Source: Streptomyces roseoverticillatus (GTDB lineage: Bacteria; Actinomycetota; Actinomycetes; Streptomycetales; Streptomycetaceae). From it: a stretch of 64,000 nt of DNA. The translations under genes were made by a program, and so were the position numbers. Where the stretch lies: positions 1 to 64,000 of the forward strand of contig NZ_JOFL01000013.1 in NCBI RefSeq assembly GCF_000719265.1. The letters are read 5' to 3'. Shown piece after piece: positions 33,369 through 42,000 of this stretch. The notes beneath the pieces are model-generated. The model did not search any database and was not told where the DNA came from. It saw only the letters and a program-made list of their open reading frames with translations. The first letter of the stretch is position 1. Every line of letters starts with the position of its first letter.

Positions 33369-35603
33369 TCAGCGGCCGCCGTCCTGGCCCGGCCCCGGCT
33401 GGTTGTGACGCCCGCCGCCGTTGCCGCCATTGCCACCGGTCTTGCCGCTGCCACCGCCCGGCTTGTTGCTGCTGTTGCCCGGCTTGTTCCTGCCGCGCCC
33501 GTTGCCGGCCGTGCCGCCCTTGTCGGTGTCACCGCGCTCGCTGCCGCCACCACCGACCGCCACCGTGTCGAAGCTCGGGGCCTCCTTGCCCTCCAGGGCG
33601 CCGGCCATCGCGTCGCGCCAGATCGGGCCGGGGGTGTCGCCGCCGTAGACCTTGTCGTGGTACTGGCCGCCGATGGTGATGTTCTCCATCTCGACGTCCT
33701 TGCCCGGGCCGCCGACCCAGACCGCACCGGCCATGTTGGGCGTGTAGCCGACGAACCAGGCGGCCTTACGGCCGTCCGTCGTACCGGTCTTGCCCGCGCT
33801 GTCGCGCCCGGACAGACCGGCCTCCTTGCCCGTACCGTCCTCGACGACGCCCTTGAGGAGCGTGTTCACGGTGTCGGCGGTCTGCTCGGACATGGCCCGC
33901 GAGCACTTCGTCTTCGGCACGGGCAGGCTCTTGCCGTTCGGGCCGGTGGCCGAGGTGATCAGGACCGGCGTGCAGTACGTACCGCCGTTGGCGAAGGCGG
34001 CGTACGCGGAGGCCATGGTCAGCGGGGACATGCCCTGCGTGCCGAGCGCGATCGACGGGACCTGGTCCATGTCGGCGCCGGAGGCCGGCTTCAGGCCGAG
34101 CTTCTCCGCCATCTTCGTCACCGGGCAGGTGCCGATGTCGCCGATCATCTGGATGAAGTACGTGTTGACCGACTTGGCGGTCGCCTCCCGCATCCCGTAC
34201 GGGCCGACCTCGCTCCGGTTCTCGTTGCTGACCGTCTCGCCGCCGGAGTTCTTCCACGTGCCGGTGCACGTGTCCACGGCCTCCGGGTAGGGCATCTGGT
34301 AGGGCGACGCGTACGACTTGTTGGGCGAGATGCCCTCTTCCAGGGCGGCCGCCGCAAGGATCGGCTTGAAGGTGGAACCGGTCTGGAAGCCGTAGTTCGA
34401 CCCGCCCCGGTTCTTGTCGGCCGAGAGGTTGATCTGCGTCTGGTGGTCGCCGAAGCCGTACGGGCGCGACTGGCCCATGCCGAGCACCTTGCCGGTACCG
34501 GGCTGGACGATCGAGATCGCGGTGGCCACGGAGTCGGACTGGTAGACGTGGTCGGTGATCGACTTCTGGACCGACTTCTGCGTCTGCGGGTCGAGGGTGG
34601 TGCGGATCGTCATGCCGCCCTCGTTCCAGCGCTTGGCCCGCGCCTCCTTGGTCTTGCCGAAGACCGGGTCCTTGAGGAAGACCTCGCGGACGTAGTCGCA
34701 GAAGAAGCCCGCGCCGCTGACGGCGGTGATGCAGCCGCTCTTGGGGCGGGTGACCTTCAGCTTGACGGGCTCGGCCTTGGCGGCCGCGGCCTCCTCCGGG
34801 GTGACGGCCTTGAGCTCGGCCATGCGCTGCAGCACGGTGTTGCGGCGCTTGACGGCCTCGTTCGGGGCGTTGACGGGGTCGTAGCGGCTCGGCGACTGGA
34901 CGATGCCGGCCAGCATCGCCGACTCGGCCAGGGTGAGGTCCTTCGCGCGCTTGCTGAAGTAGCGCTGGGAGGCGGCCTCCACGCCGTAGGACTGCTGCCC
35001 GAAGAAGGTGATGTTCAGGTAGTTGTTGAGGATCCGGTCCTTGCCGAGCTCCTTCTCCACCTGAATGGCGTACTTCAGCTCCTTGACCTTGCGGCCGAGG
35101 GTCTGCTGCGTGGCGACGGCGACCTTGTCGGGGTCGTCGCCGGCCTCCTCGACGAAGATGTTCTTGATGTACTGCTGGGTGAGGGTGGAGGCGCCCTCGG
35201 AGACGCCACCGGACTGGGCGTTCTTGTTGACCGCGCGGAGCACGCCCTTGAGGTCGATCGCGCCGTGCTCGTAGAAGCGCGCGTCCTCGATGGCGACGAT
35301 CGCCTTCCGCATGTACGGGGAGATCTCGTTCAGTGGTACGACCGTACGGTCCCGCGAGTAGACCTTGGCTATTTCGCCGCCCTCGGCGTCCAGGATTGTG
35401 GTGCGCTGGCTGAGCGGTGGTGTCTTCATACTGGCCGGGATCTCGTCGAACCCCTCGACGGACTCCTTGGCCACCAGTCCGAAGGCCCCGACGGCAGGCA
35501 GGGCCAGGCCCGCCAGAACCGCTCCGGAGAGCACGCTGACACCTAGGAACTTGGCGGCCATCCGGGTCCTGTTGGACCCCTCGCCCGAGCGCTTCTTACC
35601 CAT
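33369..35603 (-). CDS. Bifunctional class A penicillin-binding protein (PBP1-type)
   Basis: This 744-residue peptidoglycan synthase has an N-terminal cytoplasmic tail and one span (about 17-45). A GT51 glycosyltransferase domain follows, with catalytic Glu in AIVAIEDARFYEHGAID (E106) and GASTLTQQYIKN. The transpeptidase domain has SxxK in QTGSTFKP (S410, K413), the SxN motif in AKSVNTYF and the KTGT motif in DSAGKTGTTDG, all intact. The C-terminal tail (about 660-744) is a Gly/Asn/Ser-rich low-complexity extension typical of actinobacterial PBPs. It is adjacent and divergent to wblA, a conserved streptomycete arrangement. Confidence 0.95.
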   Translation of the reverse strand: MGKKRSGEGSNRTRMAAKFLGVSVLSGAVLAGLALPAVGAFGLVAKESVEGFDEIPASMKTPPLSQRTTILDAEGGEIAKVYSRDRTVVPLNEISPYMRKAIVAIEDARFYEHGAIDLKGVLRAVNKNAQSGGVSEGASTLTQQYIKNIFVEEAGDDPDKVAVATQQTLGRKVKELKYAIQVEKELGKDRILNNYLNITFFGQQSYGVEAASQRYFSKRAKDLTLAESAMLAGIVQSPSRYDPVNAPNEAVKRRNTVLQRMAELKAVTPEEAAAAKAEPVKLKVTRPKSGCITAVSGAGFFCDYVREVFLKDPVFGKTKEARAKRWNEGGMTIRTTLDPQTQKSVQKSITDHVYQSDSVATAISIVQPGTGKVLGMGQSRPYGFGDHQTQINLSADKNRGGSNYGFQTGSTFKPILAAAALEEGISPNKSYASPYQMPYPEAVDTCTGTWKNSGGETVSNENRSEVGPYGMREATAKSVNTYFIQMIGDIGTCPVTKMAEKLGLKPASGADMDQVPSIALGTQGMSPLTMASAYAAFANGGTYCTPVLITSATGPNGKSLPVPKTKCSRAMSEQTADTVNTLLKGVVEDGTGKEAGLSGRDSAGKTGTTDGRKAAWFVGYTPNMAGAVWVGGPGKDVEMENITIGGQYHDKVYGGDTPGPIWRDAMAGALEGKEAPSFDTVAVGGGGSERGDTDKGGTAGNGRGRNKPGNSSNKPGGGSGKTGGNGGNGGGRHNQPGPGQDGGR

Positions 35604-35987
35604 GGAGGGAAGCCTACGTTCTCATTCGGCGGACAGACGCCCGTGTGTTCGCCTACGCTGTTTCACGCCAGTCACTGCGGTGTGATTCGGCATCATCTCT
35701 GCCTTCACTCTTGTGGGTGATGAGATGTGTCCGAATTGCCGTCCGTGTCACTCCCTGGGTCTTGCGACCGGGGTGACCTGCCCCGATATGGCGGACTGGT
35801 CGGTAATGTCGTTCGCTCACTCCGTTGGGTGATCTGCCGCGTACGCATAGTCCGTTCGGGCCATCCAAGATTGGGCCCGAAGGGGGTGTTGCCCCCTGCC
35901 TGCCTTCCGTAACGTCCTCAACTGGCAACGGTGAATATGCCGCTGCCGCCGTGGGGGAGCCCCGATTCGGGAGAGGACGGCGCCAGC
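35604..35987 (+). promoter_or_regulatory. wblA upstream region and probable long structured leader
   Basis: This 384-bp region between the divergent PBP and wblA genes has no credible ORF. It contains two adjacent stem-loops, TTCGGGCC (35855-35862) with GGCCCGAA (35874-35881), and GGGGG-TGTTG-CCCCC (35882-35896). The second stands about 90 bases before the wblA ATG. Such structure in front of a global regulator could be a leader-mediated control element or a transcription pause; this is inferred. Confidence 0.5.
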
Positions 35988-36323
35988 ATGGGCTGGGTAA
36001 CCGACTGGAGTGCGCAGGCAGCCTGCCGCACTACCGATCCGGATGAACTATTCGTTCAGGGCGCTGCACAGAACAGGGCCAAGGCGGTATGCACCGGGTG
36101 CCCGGTGCGCACGGAGTGTCTGGCGGATGCGCTGGACAACCGCGTCGAGTTCGGCGTGTGGGGCGGGATGACCGAGCGCGAGCGCAGGGCGCTGCTGCGG
36201 CGCCGGCCGACGGTCACCTCGTGGCGCAGGCTCCTGGAGACCGCCCGTACGGAATACGAGCGCGGGGCGGGGATCCTGGCGCTGGGCGACGAAGAGTACG
36301 GCGAGTACGCGGCGGTCGGGTAG
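35988..36323 (+). CDS. wblA: WhiB-like iron-sulfur transcription factor WblA
   Basis: This 111-residue WhiB-like protein is a global regulator that in streptomycetes represses antibiotic synthesis and is needed for sporulation. The start ATG 35988 gives MGWVTDWSAQAACRTTDPDE, which I recognise as WblA. The four cluster cysteines are C13 and the set VCTGCPVRTEC. The GVWGG turn and a basic C-terminal region (ERRALLRRRP) follow. An in-frame extension upstream to 35931 lies in the leader. The ArsA-pair genes lie downstream on the opposite strand. Confidence 0.93.
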   Translation: MGWVTDWSAQAACRTTDPDELFVQGAAQNRAKAVCTGCPVRTECLADALDNRVEFGVWGGMTERERRALLRRRPTVTSWRRLLETARTEYERGAGILALGDEEYGEYAAVG

Positions 36324-36385
36324 CCGGTACGGGTGCCGATACGGACGCCGGTGCCGATGTCGGTACCGACGCCGATGCCCTGACG

Positions 36386-36443
36386 GGCGTACAGGATCAC
36401 GGCGTGCCGGGTCAGGCGTACGGGATCACGGCGTGCTGGATCG
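36386..36443 (+). repeat. 29-bp tandem repeat downstream of wblA
   Basis: Two close copies (36386-36414, 36415-36443) of a unit containing GGCGTAC-n-GGATCACGGCGTGC are followed by a third, degenerate partial copy. They lie between the wblA stop and the convergent ArsA gene. The preceding bases (36330-36375) alternate GGTGCCGAT/GGTACCGACGCCGAT in diverged direct repeats. Confidence 0.8.
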
Positions 36444-36481
36444 CGCCTACGGGATGACGGCCTGGATGACGCCGTGCAGGC

Positions 36482-38188
36482 TCACTCAGTCCGCTCGGCC
36501 TCAGTCCGCTCGGCGTGCGGCTCGTCCGCCGACGGAGCGGGCGTAGCAGCCGAGGCAGCCCTGGGAGCCGGGGCGGCGGGCTGGGCGGCGAGGCGCTCGC
36601 CGATCTCCCGCAGCCCCGCCAGGTCGTGCACATCGCCGGGCAGGGCGGCCACTTCCGCCACCGCTACCTCCGGGTGCAGAGAGGTGAAGCGGTCACGCGT
36701 GCGGCGCTCGCGGTCGAGCACCTGCATGCGCTCGGCGTGCAGCCGCAGCAGGCCTGCTGCTGTCTTGGACGCGCCGGTTTCCGACCCGGAGACGTCGGTT
36801 TCCGACTTGGAGACGTCGGCTTCCGAAGCGCCACCCTCCGTAGCGTCGCTCGATTCTCCCGAAGATGCCGGCTGGGGGAGGCCGCTCTCGGGAGAGGACG
36901 GAGAGGACGGAGAAGGCGGGGCTGTGGGAGCGTCGGTGCCTGCGACGCGGGCGGTACGTGACCCAGCTTGCCCGCCGTCACGATCCACAATGCCGCCGGC
37001 GGCAAGATTTTCCGATGTTCCTGCCGGAGTCGGCTCCGGAGCGCCCGTCGGCGCGTCCGCGGGCGCGTCCGTCGGCGAGTCCGCCAGCTCATCCGTGAGC
37101 CCCTCGGAGAGCGCCTCCGCCGCGGCCAGCGCCCGCTCCGCCGTCAGCTGACCGGCCGCGCTTCCGTGCACCCGGTTGAGCACGAGCCCCGCCAGCGGCA
37201 TGCGCTCCGCGGCCAGCCGCTCCACGAAGTACGCCGCCTCCCGCAGTGCGTCACGCTCGGGCGCCGCGACGACGAGGAAGGCCGTCCCGGGGGCCTGCAG
37301 CAGCCGGTACGTGGCATCCGCGCGGGTGCGGAAACCGCCGAACATGGTGTCCATGGCGGCCACGAACGTCTGGACGTCGCGAAGGAGCTGGGCCCCCATC
37401 AGCTTGTTCAGCGGCCCGCTCATCACGGACATGCCGACGCCCAGGAACTTCATCCCGGCCCGCCCGCCGAGCTTCGCCGGCGCGACCAGCAGCTTGATCA
37501 GTTTCCCGTCCAGGAACGACCCCAGCCGCCCGGGGGCGTCCAGGAAGTCGAGCGCGGAGCGGCTCGGCGGGGTGTCCACGACGATCAGGTCCCACTCGTC
37601 GCGGGAGCGGAGCTGACCGAGCTTCTCCATGGCCATGTACTCCTGCGTGCCGGCGAAGCCGGCCGACAGGGACTGGTAGAAGGGGTTTTCCAGGATCGCC
37701 CGGGCGCGCTCCTTGTCGGAGTGCGCCTCCACGATCTCGTCGAAGGTCCGCTTCATGTCGAGCATCATGGCGTGCAGCTCGCCACCGGCGGACGAGTCGA
37801 TTCCGGGCACTCGGCGGGGCACGTTGTCGAGCTCCTCGATGCCCATCGACTGCGCCAGCCTGCGCGCCGGGTCGATCGTCAGGACGACGACCTTCCGGCC
37901 GCGCTCCGCGGCCCGTACGCCGAGGGCCGCCGCGGTCGTCGTCTTGCCGACACCGCCGGAGCCGCAGCACACCACGATGCGGGTGCGGGGGTTGTCCAGC
38001 ACGGGGTCGATGGCGAGGACGGAAGCGGTGTCGAGGCCCTTCCGTCGGGAGGTGCTGTCGAGGCCCGTCCGCTGGGAAGCCGGGGAAGCCGGGGAAGTCC
38101 GGGAGGCCGGGGAAGCGGTGTCGAGCCCCTTCCGCTGGGCCGGCACTCCTGCTGCCGACTCTGCTGTCACTGTCGGCTCTGCTGTCAA
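36482..38188 (-). CDS. ArsA/Get3-like ATPase, first of a pair (long)
   Basis: This 568-residue P-loop ATPase is of the ArsA/Get3 class. After a repetitive N terminus (about 1-57, with QRKGLDTAS-type units three times) comes the Walker A CCGSGGVGKTTTAAALG, switch VLTIDPARRLAQSMG and WDLIVVDTPPSRSALDFLD. ArsA-type LLQAPGTAFLVVAAPERDAL is present. A low-complexity Ser/Pro/Glu insertion (about 365-470) precedes the conserved C terminus (RLHAERMQVLDRERRTRD). It overlaps its partner gene by 4 bases. No arsenic genes are present. Such pairs sit beside wblA in streptomycetes and are predicted to be membrane-protein-targeting or regulatory ATPases (inference). Confidence 0.85.
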   Translation of the reverse strand: MTAEPTVTAESAAGVPAQRKGLDTASPASRTSPASPASQRTGLDSTSRRKGLDTASVLAIDPVLDNPRTRIVVCCGSGGVGKTTTAAALGVRAAERGRKVVVLTIDPARRLAQSMGIEELDNVPRRVPGIDSSAGGELHAMMLDMKRTFDEIVEAHSDKERARAILENPFYQSLSAGFAGTQEYMAMEKLGQLRSRDEWDLIVVDTPPSRSALDFLDAPGRLGSFLDGKLIKLLVAPAKLGGRAGMKFLGVGMSVMSGPLNKLMGAQLLRDVQTFVAAMDTMFGGFRTRADATYRLLQAPGTAFLVVAAPERDALREAAYFVERLAAERMPLAGLVLNRVHGSAAGQLTAERALAAAEALSEGLTDELADSPTDAPADAPTGAPEPTPAGTSENLAAGGIVDRDGGQAGSRTARVAGTDAPTAPPSPSSPSSPESGLPQPASSGESSDATEGGASEADVSKSETDVSGSETGASKTAAGLLRLHAERMQVLDRERRTRDRFTSLHPEVAVAEVAALPGDVHDLAGLREIGERLAAQPAAPAPRAASAATPAPSADEPHAERTEAERTE

Positions 38189-39177
38189 CGCGCCACTCCT
38201 TGCTTCCGCAGTTCGCGCGCCATGCGGTAGAGCCCCGCCAGGTCAACGCCGTCGCCGAGCAGTTCCAGTTCGTACGTGGGCAGGCCGAGCTCCGCTATGC
38301 CGGCGCGGCCGCGCTCCTCCAGGGCGAGCCGCTCGATGTGCTCGCGGGCCTCGGTCAGCAGCGGGTCGACGAGCTGCTCGGCGAGGCCGGGGTTGCGCGC
38401 GCCGCCGAACCCGGTGCGCTCCAGGGCGTGCGACAGGGCCTGCGCGACGGCGGTCCGCCGGCCGTTCGCGGCGGCCTCCACGGCCGCTGCGTCCAATATC
38501 TCCGGCCGCACCATGTTGATGACGACACCGCCCACCGGCAGGCCCGCCGCGCGGAGCTCCGCAACGCCGTCGCGCGTCTCCTGGACGGGCATCTCCTCCA
38601 GCAGCGTCACGAAGTGCACTGCCGTCTCCGGTGACTTGAGCACCCGCATGACGGCCTGCGCCTGGTTGTGGATCGGGCCGATCCGGGCGAGCCCGGCCAC
38701 CTCGTCGTTCACGTTGAGGAAGCGGGTGATGCGGCCGGTGGGCGGGGCGTCCATGATCACGTGGTCGTAGGCGAAGCGGCCCGTGCGGTCCTTGCGGCGC
38801 ACCGCCTCGCAGGCCTTGCCGGTCAGCAGGACGTCGCGCAGCCCGGGCGCGATGGTTGTCGCAAAATCGATGGCGCCGATCTTCCGCAGAGCCCGCCCCG
38901 CGCCGCCGAGCTTGTAGAACATGTGCAGGTAGTCGAGGAGCGCCCGCTCGGCGTCGATGGCCAGGGCGAACACCTCGCCCCCGCCCGGCGCAACCGCGAT
39001 CTTGCGCTCCTCGTACGGCAGCGCCTCCGTCTCGAACAGCTGGGCTATGCCCTGACGGCCTTCCACCTCCACCAGGAGAGTGCGCTTGCCCTCGGCGGCG
39101 AGGGCAAGCGCGAGTGCCGCGGCGACCGTGGTCTTGCCGGTTCCGCCCTTGCCGCTGACGACATGGAGCCTGCTCAT
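38185..39177 (-). CDS. ArsA/Get3-like ATPase, second of the pair
   Basis: This 330-residue partner starts at ATG 39177 (RLHVVSGKGGTGKTTVAAAL), a deviant Walker A with the first signature lysine. VEVEGRQGIAQLFE replaces the usual DPA switch, and AYDHVIMDAPPTGRITRFLNV is the Walker B region. A short C-terminal segment ends ARELRKQGVAR. It is translated first, and its stop overlaps the start of the long ATPase, so the two are likely made in equal amounts and may form a heterodimer. Confidence 0.87.
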   Translation of the reverse strand: MSRLHVVSGKGGTGKTTVAAALALALAAEGKRTLLVEVEGRQGIAQLFETEALPYEERKIAVAPGGGEVFALAIDAERALLDYLHMFYKLGGAGRALRKIGAIDFATTIAPGLRDVLLTGKACEAVRRKDRTGRFAYDHVIMDAPPTGRITRFLNVNDEVAGLARIGPIHNQAQAVMRVLKSPETAVHFVTLLEEMPVQETRDGVAELRAAGLPVGGVVINMVRPEILDAAAVEAAANGRRTAVAQALSHALERTGFGGARNPGLAEQLVDPLLTEAREHIERLALEERGRAGIAELGLPTYELELLGDGVDLAGLYRMARELRKQGVAR

Positions 39178-39269
39178 GAATCGGAGCCTAATTCGTCGGC
39201 AACGCCCTTGTGGCGCCAGGTGGCGACATGAGGTCATTCGTTGTCGGTGGGAGGCATTACAGTCGGCCC

Positions 39270-39428
39270 ATGACCAAATGGGAATACGCCACCGTGCCGC
39301 TGCTCGTGCACGCGACCAAGCAGATTCTGGACACCTGGGGCGAGGACGGCTGGGAGCTCGTCCAGGTCGTGCCGGGGCCGAACAACCCCGAGCAGCTGGT
39401 GGCCTACCTCAAGCGGCCGAAGCCGTGA
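39270..39428 (+). CDS. DUF4177 small protein
   Basis: This 52-residue protein (TKWEYATVPLLVHATKQILD then WGEDGWELVQVVPGPN) matches the DUF4177 pattern of small actinobacterial proteins of unknown function. The start is ATG 39270. It overlaps the RidA gene by 4 bases (GTGA), so the two are one transcript. Function unknown. Confidence 0.82.
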   Translation: MTKWEYATVPLLVHATKQILDTWGEDGWELVQVVPGPNNPEQLVAYLKRPKP

Positions 39429-39889
39429 GCGCCGTCGAGAGCCGGCTCGCCGAGCTCGGGCTGACCCTGCCCGACGTCGTGCCGCCGATCGCCGCCTACC
39501 AGCCGGCCGTGCGCTCCGGTGCGTACGTCTACACCGCCGGCCAGCTGCCCATGGTCAAGGGCTCCATCCCGGTGACGGGCAAGGTCGGCGCCGAGGTCAG
39601 CCCCGAGCAGGCCAAGGAGCTCGCGGCGGTCTGCGCGCTGAACGCCCTGGCGGCGGTCAAGTCGGTCATCGGTGACCTGGGCCGCATCGTCCGCGTGGTC
39701 AAGGTCGTCGGCTTCGTCGCCTCCGCCCCCGACTTCACCGGCCAGCCCGGTGTCCTCAACGGCGCCAGCGAGCTGCTCGGCGAGGTGCTCGGCGAGAAGG
39801 GCGTGCACGCCCGTTCGGCCGTGGGCGTCGCGGTGCTGCCGCTGGACGCGCCGGTCGAGGTCGAGTTCGTGGTCGAGGTCCAGGCCTGA
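39425..39889 (+). CDS. RidA family protein (reactive imine/enamine deaminase-like)
   Basis: This 154-residue protein of the RidA/YjgF family is of a subgroup that hydrolyses reactive enamines or related compounds. It has SGAYVYTAGQLPMVKGSIPV, VCALNALAAVKSVIGDLGRI, VVKVVGFVASAPDFTGQPGV and a C-terminal HARSAVGVAVLPLDAPVEVE, carrying the family's conserved Arg (HARSAVG). It starts at GTG 39425 in a GTGA overlap with the DUF4177 gene. A 17-bp tandem triplication covers its stop codon. Confidence 0.9.
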   Translation: MSAVESRLAELGLTLPDVVPPIAAYQPAVRSGAYVYTAGQLPMVKGSIPVTGKVGAEVSPEQAKELAAVCALNALAAVKSVIGDLGRIVRVVKVVGFVASAPDFTGQPGVLNGASELLGEVLGEKGVHARSAVGVAVLPLDAPVEVEFVVEVQA

Positions 39890-39933
39890 GCACGCTCCAG
39901 GCCTGAGTCCGCTCCGGGCCTGAGTCCGCTCCG
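39883..39933 (+). repeat. Three 17-bp tandem repeats covering the ridA stop codon
   Basis: Units at 39883-39899, 39900-39916 and 39917-39933 share GGCCTGAG-n3-CGCTCC-n; the second and third are identical. The ridA stop TGA is inside the first unit (39887-39889). Confidence 0.9.
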
Positions 39934-40058
39934 GGCCCGGGCCGGGGCCGGGGCGGAGCCGGGCAGGGGCTGAGCCCCGCCCGGACAGGGCTGCCGGCGG
40001 CGGCGCCCCCGGTCCTCGTCCCCTCGAACATCCGCCCGTGAGCGCATAGCATCCGGCC

Positions 40059-40946
40059 ATGTCGACTTCGAACGGCCAGTGGTATCCGCCGGAGTGGCCG
40101 GACCGGATCAGAGCGCTCACACGGGGCGAGCTCGACCCCGTACGCCCCCGCCGCGCCGCGACCGTCCTGCTGCTGCGCGACGGAGCCGACGGCCCCGCCG
40201 TCCACATGCTGCGCAGACGCGCCTCCATGGCCTTCGCCGGAGGCGCGTACGCGTATCCGGGCGGCTCCGTCGACCCGCGCGACGAGCGGGACGTGCCCTG
40301 GGCCGGCCCCGCCCCCGCCGACTGGGCCCGGCGCCTGGGCGTCGACGCTGCCTCCGCCCAGGCCATCGTGTGCGCCGCCGTCCGGGAGACCTTCGAGGAG
40401 GCGGGGGTGCTGCTCGCGGGCCCCACCCCCGGCACGGTCGTCGCGGACACCACGGGGCCCGAGTGGGAGGCCGAGCGGGCCGCCCTCGTCAGCCGCGAGC
40501 TGGCGTTCGCCGACTTCCTCGTGCAGCGCGGCCTGCTCCTGCGCAGCGACCTCCTGGGCGGCTGGGCGCGCTGGATCACGCCCGAGTTCGAACCGCGCCG
40601 CTACGACACCTGGTTCTTCGTCGCCGCCCTTCCCGAGGGACAGCGCACCCGCAACGCCTCCACGGAAGCGGACCGGACCGTGTGGATCAGCCCCGCCGAG
40701 GCGGCCGACGGCTTCGACCGCGGCGAGCTGCTGATGATGCCGCCCACCATCTCCACGCTGCGCCAGTTGCGCCCGTACGGCAGCGCCACCGACGCCCTGG
40801 CCGCCGCCCGTGACAGGGATCTCACCCCCGTCCTGGCCCGAGCGCGGCTCGAAGGCGGGGAGATCGTGCTGAGCTGGCCCGGACACGACGAATTCACCCG
40901 GCACGTCGCCATGAAACCCTCGGGACCTTCGGAGGCCGACTCATGA
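40059..40946 (+). CDS. NUDIX hydrolase (NUDT19-like)
   Basis: This 295-residue NUDIX protein reads RRAATVLLLRDGADGPAVHM, then MAFAGGAYAYPGGSVDPRDE and, after an insertion, the catalytic helix AVRETFEEAG. The split Nudix box with a long spacer is typical of the NUDT19/NUDT7-like CoA-diphosphatase branch. The C-terminal half (EFEPRRYDTWFFVAALPEGQ) supports this. It starts at ATG 40059 and overlaps the MBL hydrolase gene by 4 bases. Substrate is not determined. Confidence 0.88.
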   Translation: MSTSNGQWYPPEWPDRIRALTRGELDPVRPRRAATVLLLRDGADGPAVHMLRRRASMAFAGGAYAYPGGSVDPRDERDVPWAGPAPADWARRLGVDAASAQAIVCAAVRETFEEAGVLLAGPTPGTVVADTTGPEWEAERAALVSRELAFADFLVQRGLLLRSDLLGGWARWITPEFEPRRYDTWFFVAALPEGQRTRNASTEADRTVWISPAEAADGFDRGELLMMPPTISTLRQLRPYGSATDALAAARDRDLTPVLARARLEGGEIVLSWPGHDEFTRHVAMKPSGPSEADS

Positions 40947-41776
40947 CATCCGCGACCGAACTCCCCGGCCGGCCCCGCGCAGGGGCCCTCGGCGGCCCCG
41001 CGACCGCCCGCGCGACCTGCGTCCTCGCGCCCAACCCGTCCCCGATGACGCTCGACGGCACCAACACCTGGATCGTCGCCGAACCGGACTCCGACCTTGC
41101 CGTCGTCATCGACCCCGGACCGCTGGACGAGACCCACCTGCAGGCCGTCGTCTCGACCGCCGAGGCGGCTGGAAAGCGCATCGCCCTCACTCTGCTCACG
41201 CACGGCCACCCCGACCACTCCGGCGGTGCCGCCCGCTTCGCCGAGCTGACGGGCACGCACGTACGGGCCCTCGACCCGGCGCTGCGCCTGGGCGGCGAGG
41301 GCCTCGGCATCGGTGACGTGGTCACCACCGGCGGGCTGGAGCTGCACGTGCTCTCCACGCCCGGCCACACCGCCGACTCGCTCTGCTTCCACCTGCCCGC
41401 CGACGGGGCGGTGTTCACCGGCGACACGGTGCTGGGCCGCGGCACGACGGTCGTCGCCCATCCCGAGGGTCGGCTCGGCGACTACCTCGACTCGCTGCGC
41501 CGCCTGCGCGCGCTGACCGTGGACGAGGGCGTGGGGACGGTGCTGCCGGGCCACGGCCCGGTCCTCGATGACGCGTGCGGCGCCGTCGAGTTCTACCTCG
41601 TGCACCGGGCGAAGCGGCTCGCCCAGGTGGAGACCGCCGTGGAGAGCGGCTACAGCACGCCGTCGGAGGTGGTCGCCCACGTCTACGCGGACGTCGACCA
41701 TTCCCTGTGGCCGGCGGCGGAGCTGTCCGTACGGGCGCAGCTGGAGTACCTGGGGGAGCACGGGCTGATCCAGTGA
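40943..41776 (+). CDS. MBL-fold metallo-hydrolase (LACTB2-like)
   Basis: This 277-residue protein has the metallo-beta-lactamase-type metal motif LLTHGHPDHSGG, the second ligand in STPGHTADSLCF, the aspartate in AVFTGDTVLG and a later His in LPGHGPVLDD. The C-terminal winged-helix-like tail (AVESGYSTPSEVVAHVYADV) is typical of LACTB2-like members, some of which are RNases. Start ATG 40943 is in a 4-base overlap with the NUDIX gene. The stop region is inside a 29-bp tandem repeat. Confidence 0.92.
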   Translation: MTSATELPGRPRAGALGGPATARATCVLAPNPSPMTLDGTNTWIVAEPDSDLAVVIDPGPLDETHLQAVVSTAEAAGKRIALTLLTHGHPDHSGGAARFAELTGTHVRALDPALRLGGEGLGIGDVVTTGGLELHVLSTPGHTADSLCFHLPADGAVFTGDTVLGRGTTVVAHPEGRLGDYLDSLRRLRALTVDEGVGTVLPGHGPVLDDACGAVEFYLVHRAKRLAQVETAVESGYSTPSEVVAHVYADVDHSLWPAAELSVRAQLEYLGEHGLIQ

Positions 41777-41838
41777 ACGCGGGGGAGCCCGGGCTGGTCC
41801 GGTGAACGTGGGGGAGCACGGACTGGTCCAGTGGAATG
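41752..41838 (+). repeat. Three 29-bp tandem copies of the end of the MBL gene
   Basis: Units at 41752-41780, 41781-41809 and 41810-41838 each contain the codons for GEHGLIQ or a close variant and a TGA or TGG. The first is the true end of the gene. The second reads GEPGLVR-stop and the third GEHGLVQ-Trp in their own frames, since 29 is not a multiple of three. Confidence 0.92.
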
Positions 41839-41886
41839 GCCGTGCCCTCGTGAGCTGCCTGTGCGTGCGGAGTGCGCACGCATGCC

Positions 41887-41918
41887 GAAGGCCCCTGCCG
41901 TCCGCGGCAGGGGCCTTC
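41887..41918. terminator. Strong bidirectional terminator between MBL and crp
   Basis: A perfect 14-bp stem (GAAGGCCCCTGCCG at 41887-41900 with CGGCAGGGGCCTTC at 41905-41918) closes a TCCG tetraloop. It serves the convergent MBL and crp transcripts. Confidence 0.85.
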
Positions 41919-42000
41919 CGAGCTTGTGGGCGCGCCGGAGGGCGCTCCCGTCGCGCCGTGCGCCCGGGGCGTGCGGTGTGCACGCCCCGCACGGCTCGCG

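Noticed and set aside
33405..35546. 713-residue plus-strand frame opposite the PBP gene
   Set aside because: The minus-strand PBP has all catalytic motifs; this frame has none and is an antisense shadow.
36482..39177. Arsenite efflux system
   Set aside because: No arsB, arsC, arsR or metal-binding cysteine set; ArsA-type ATPases here are a separate actinobacterial family.
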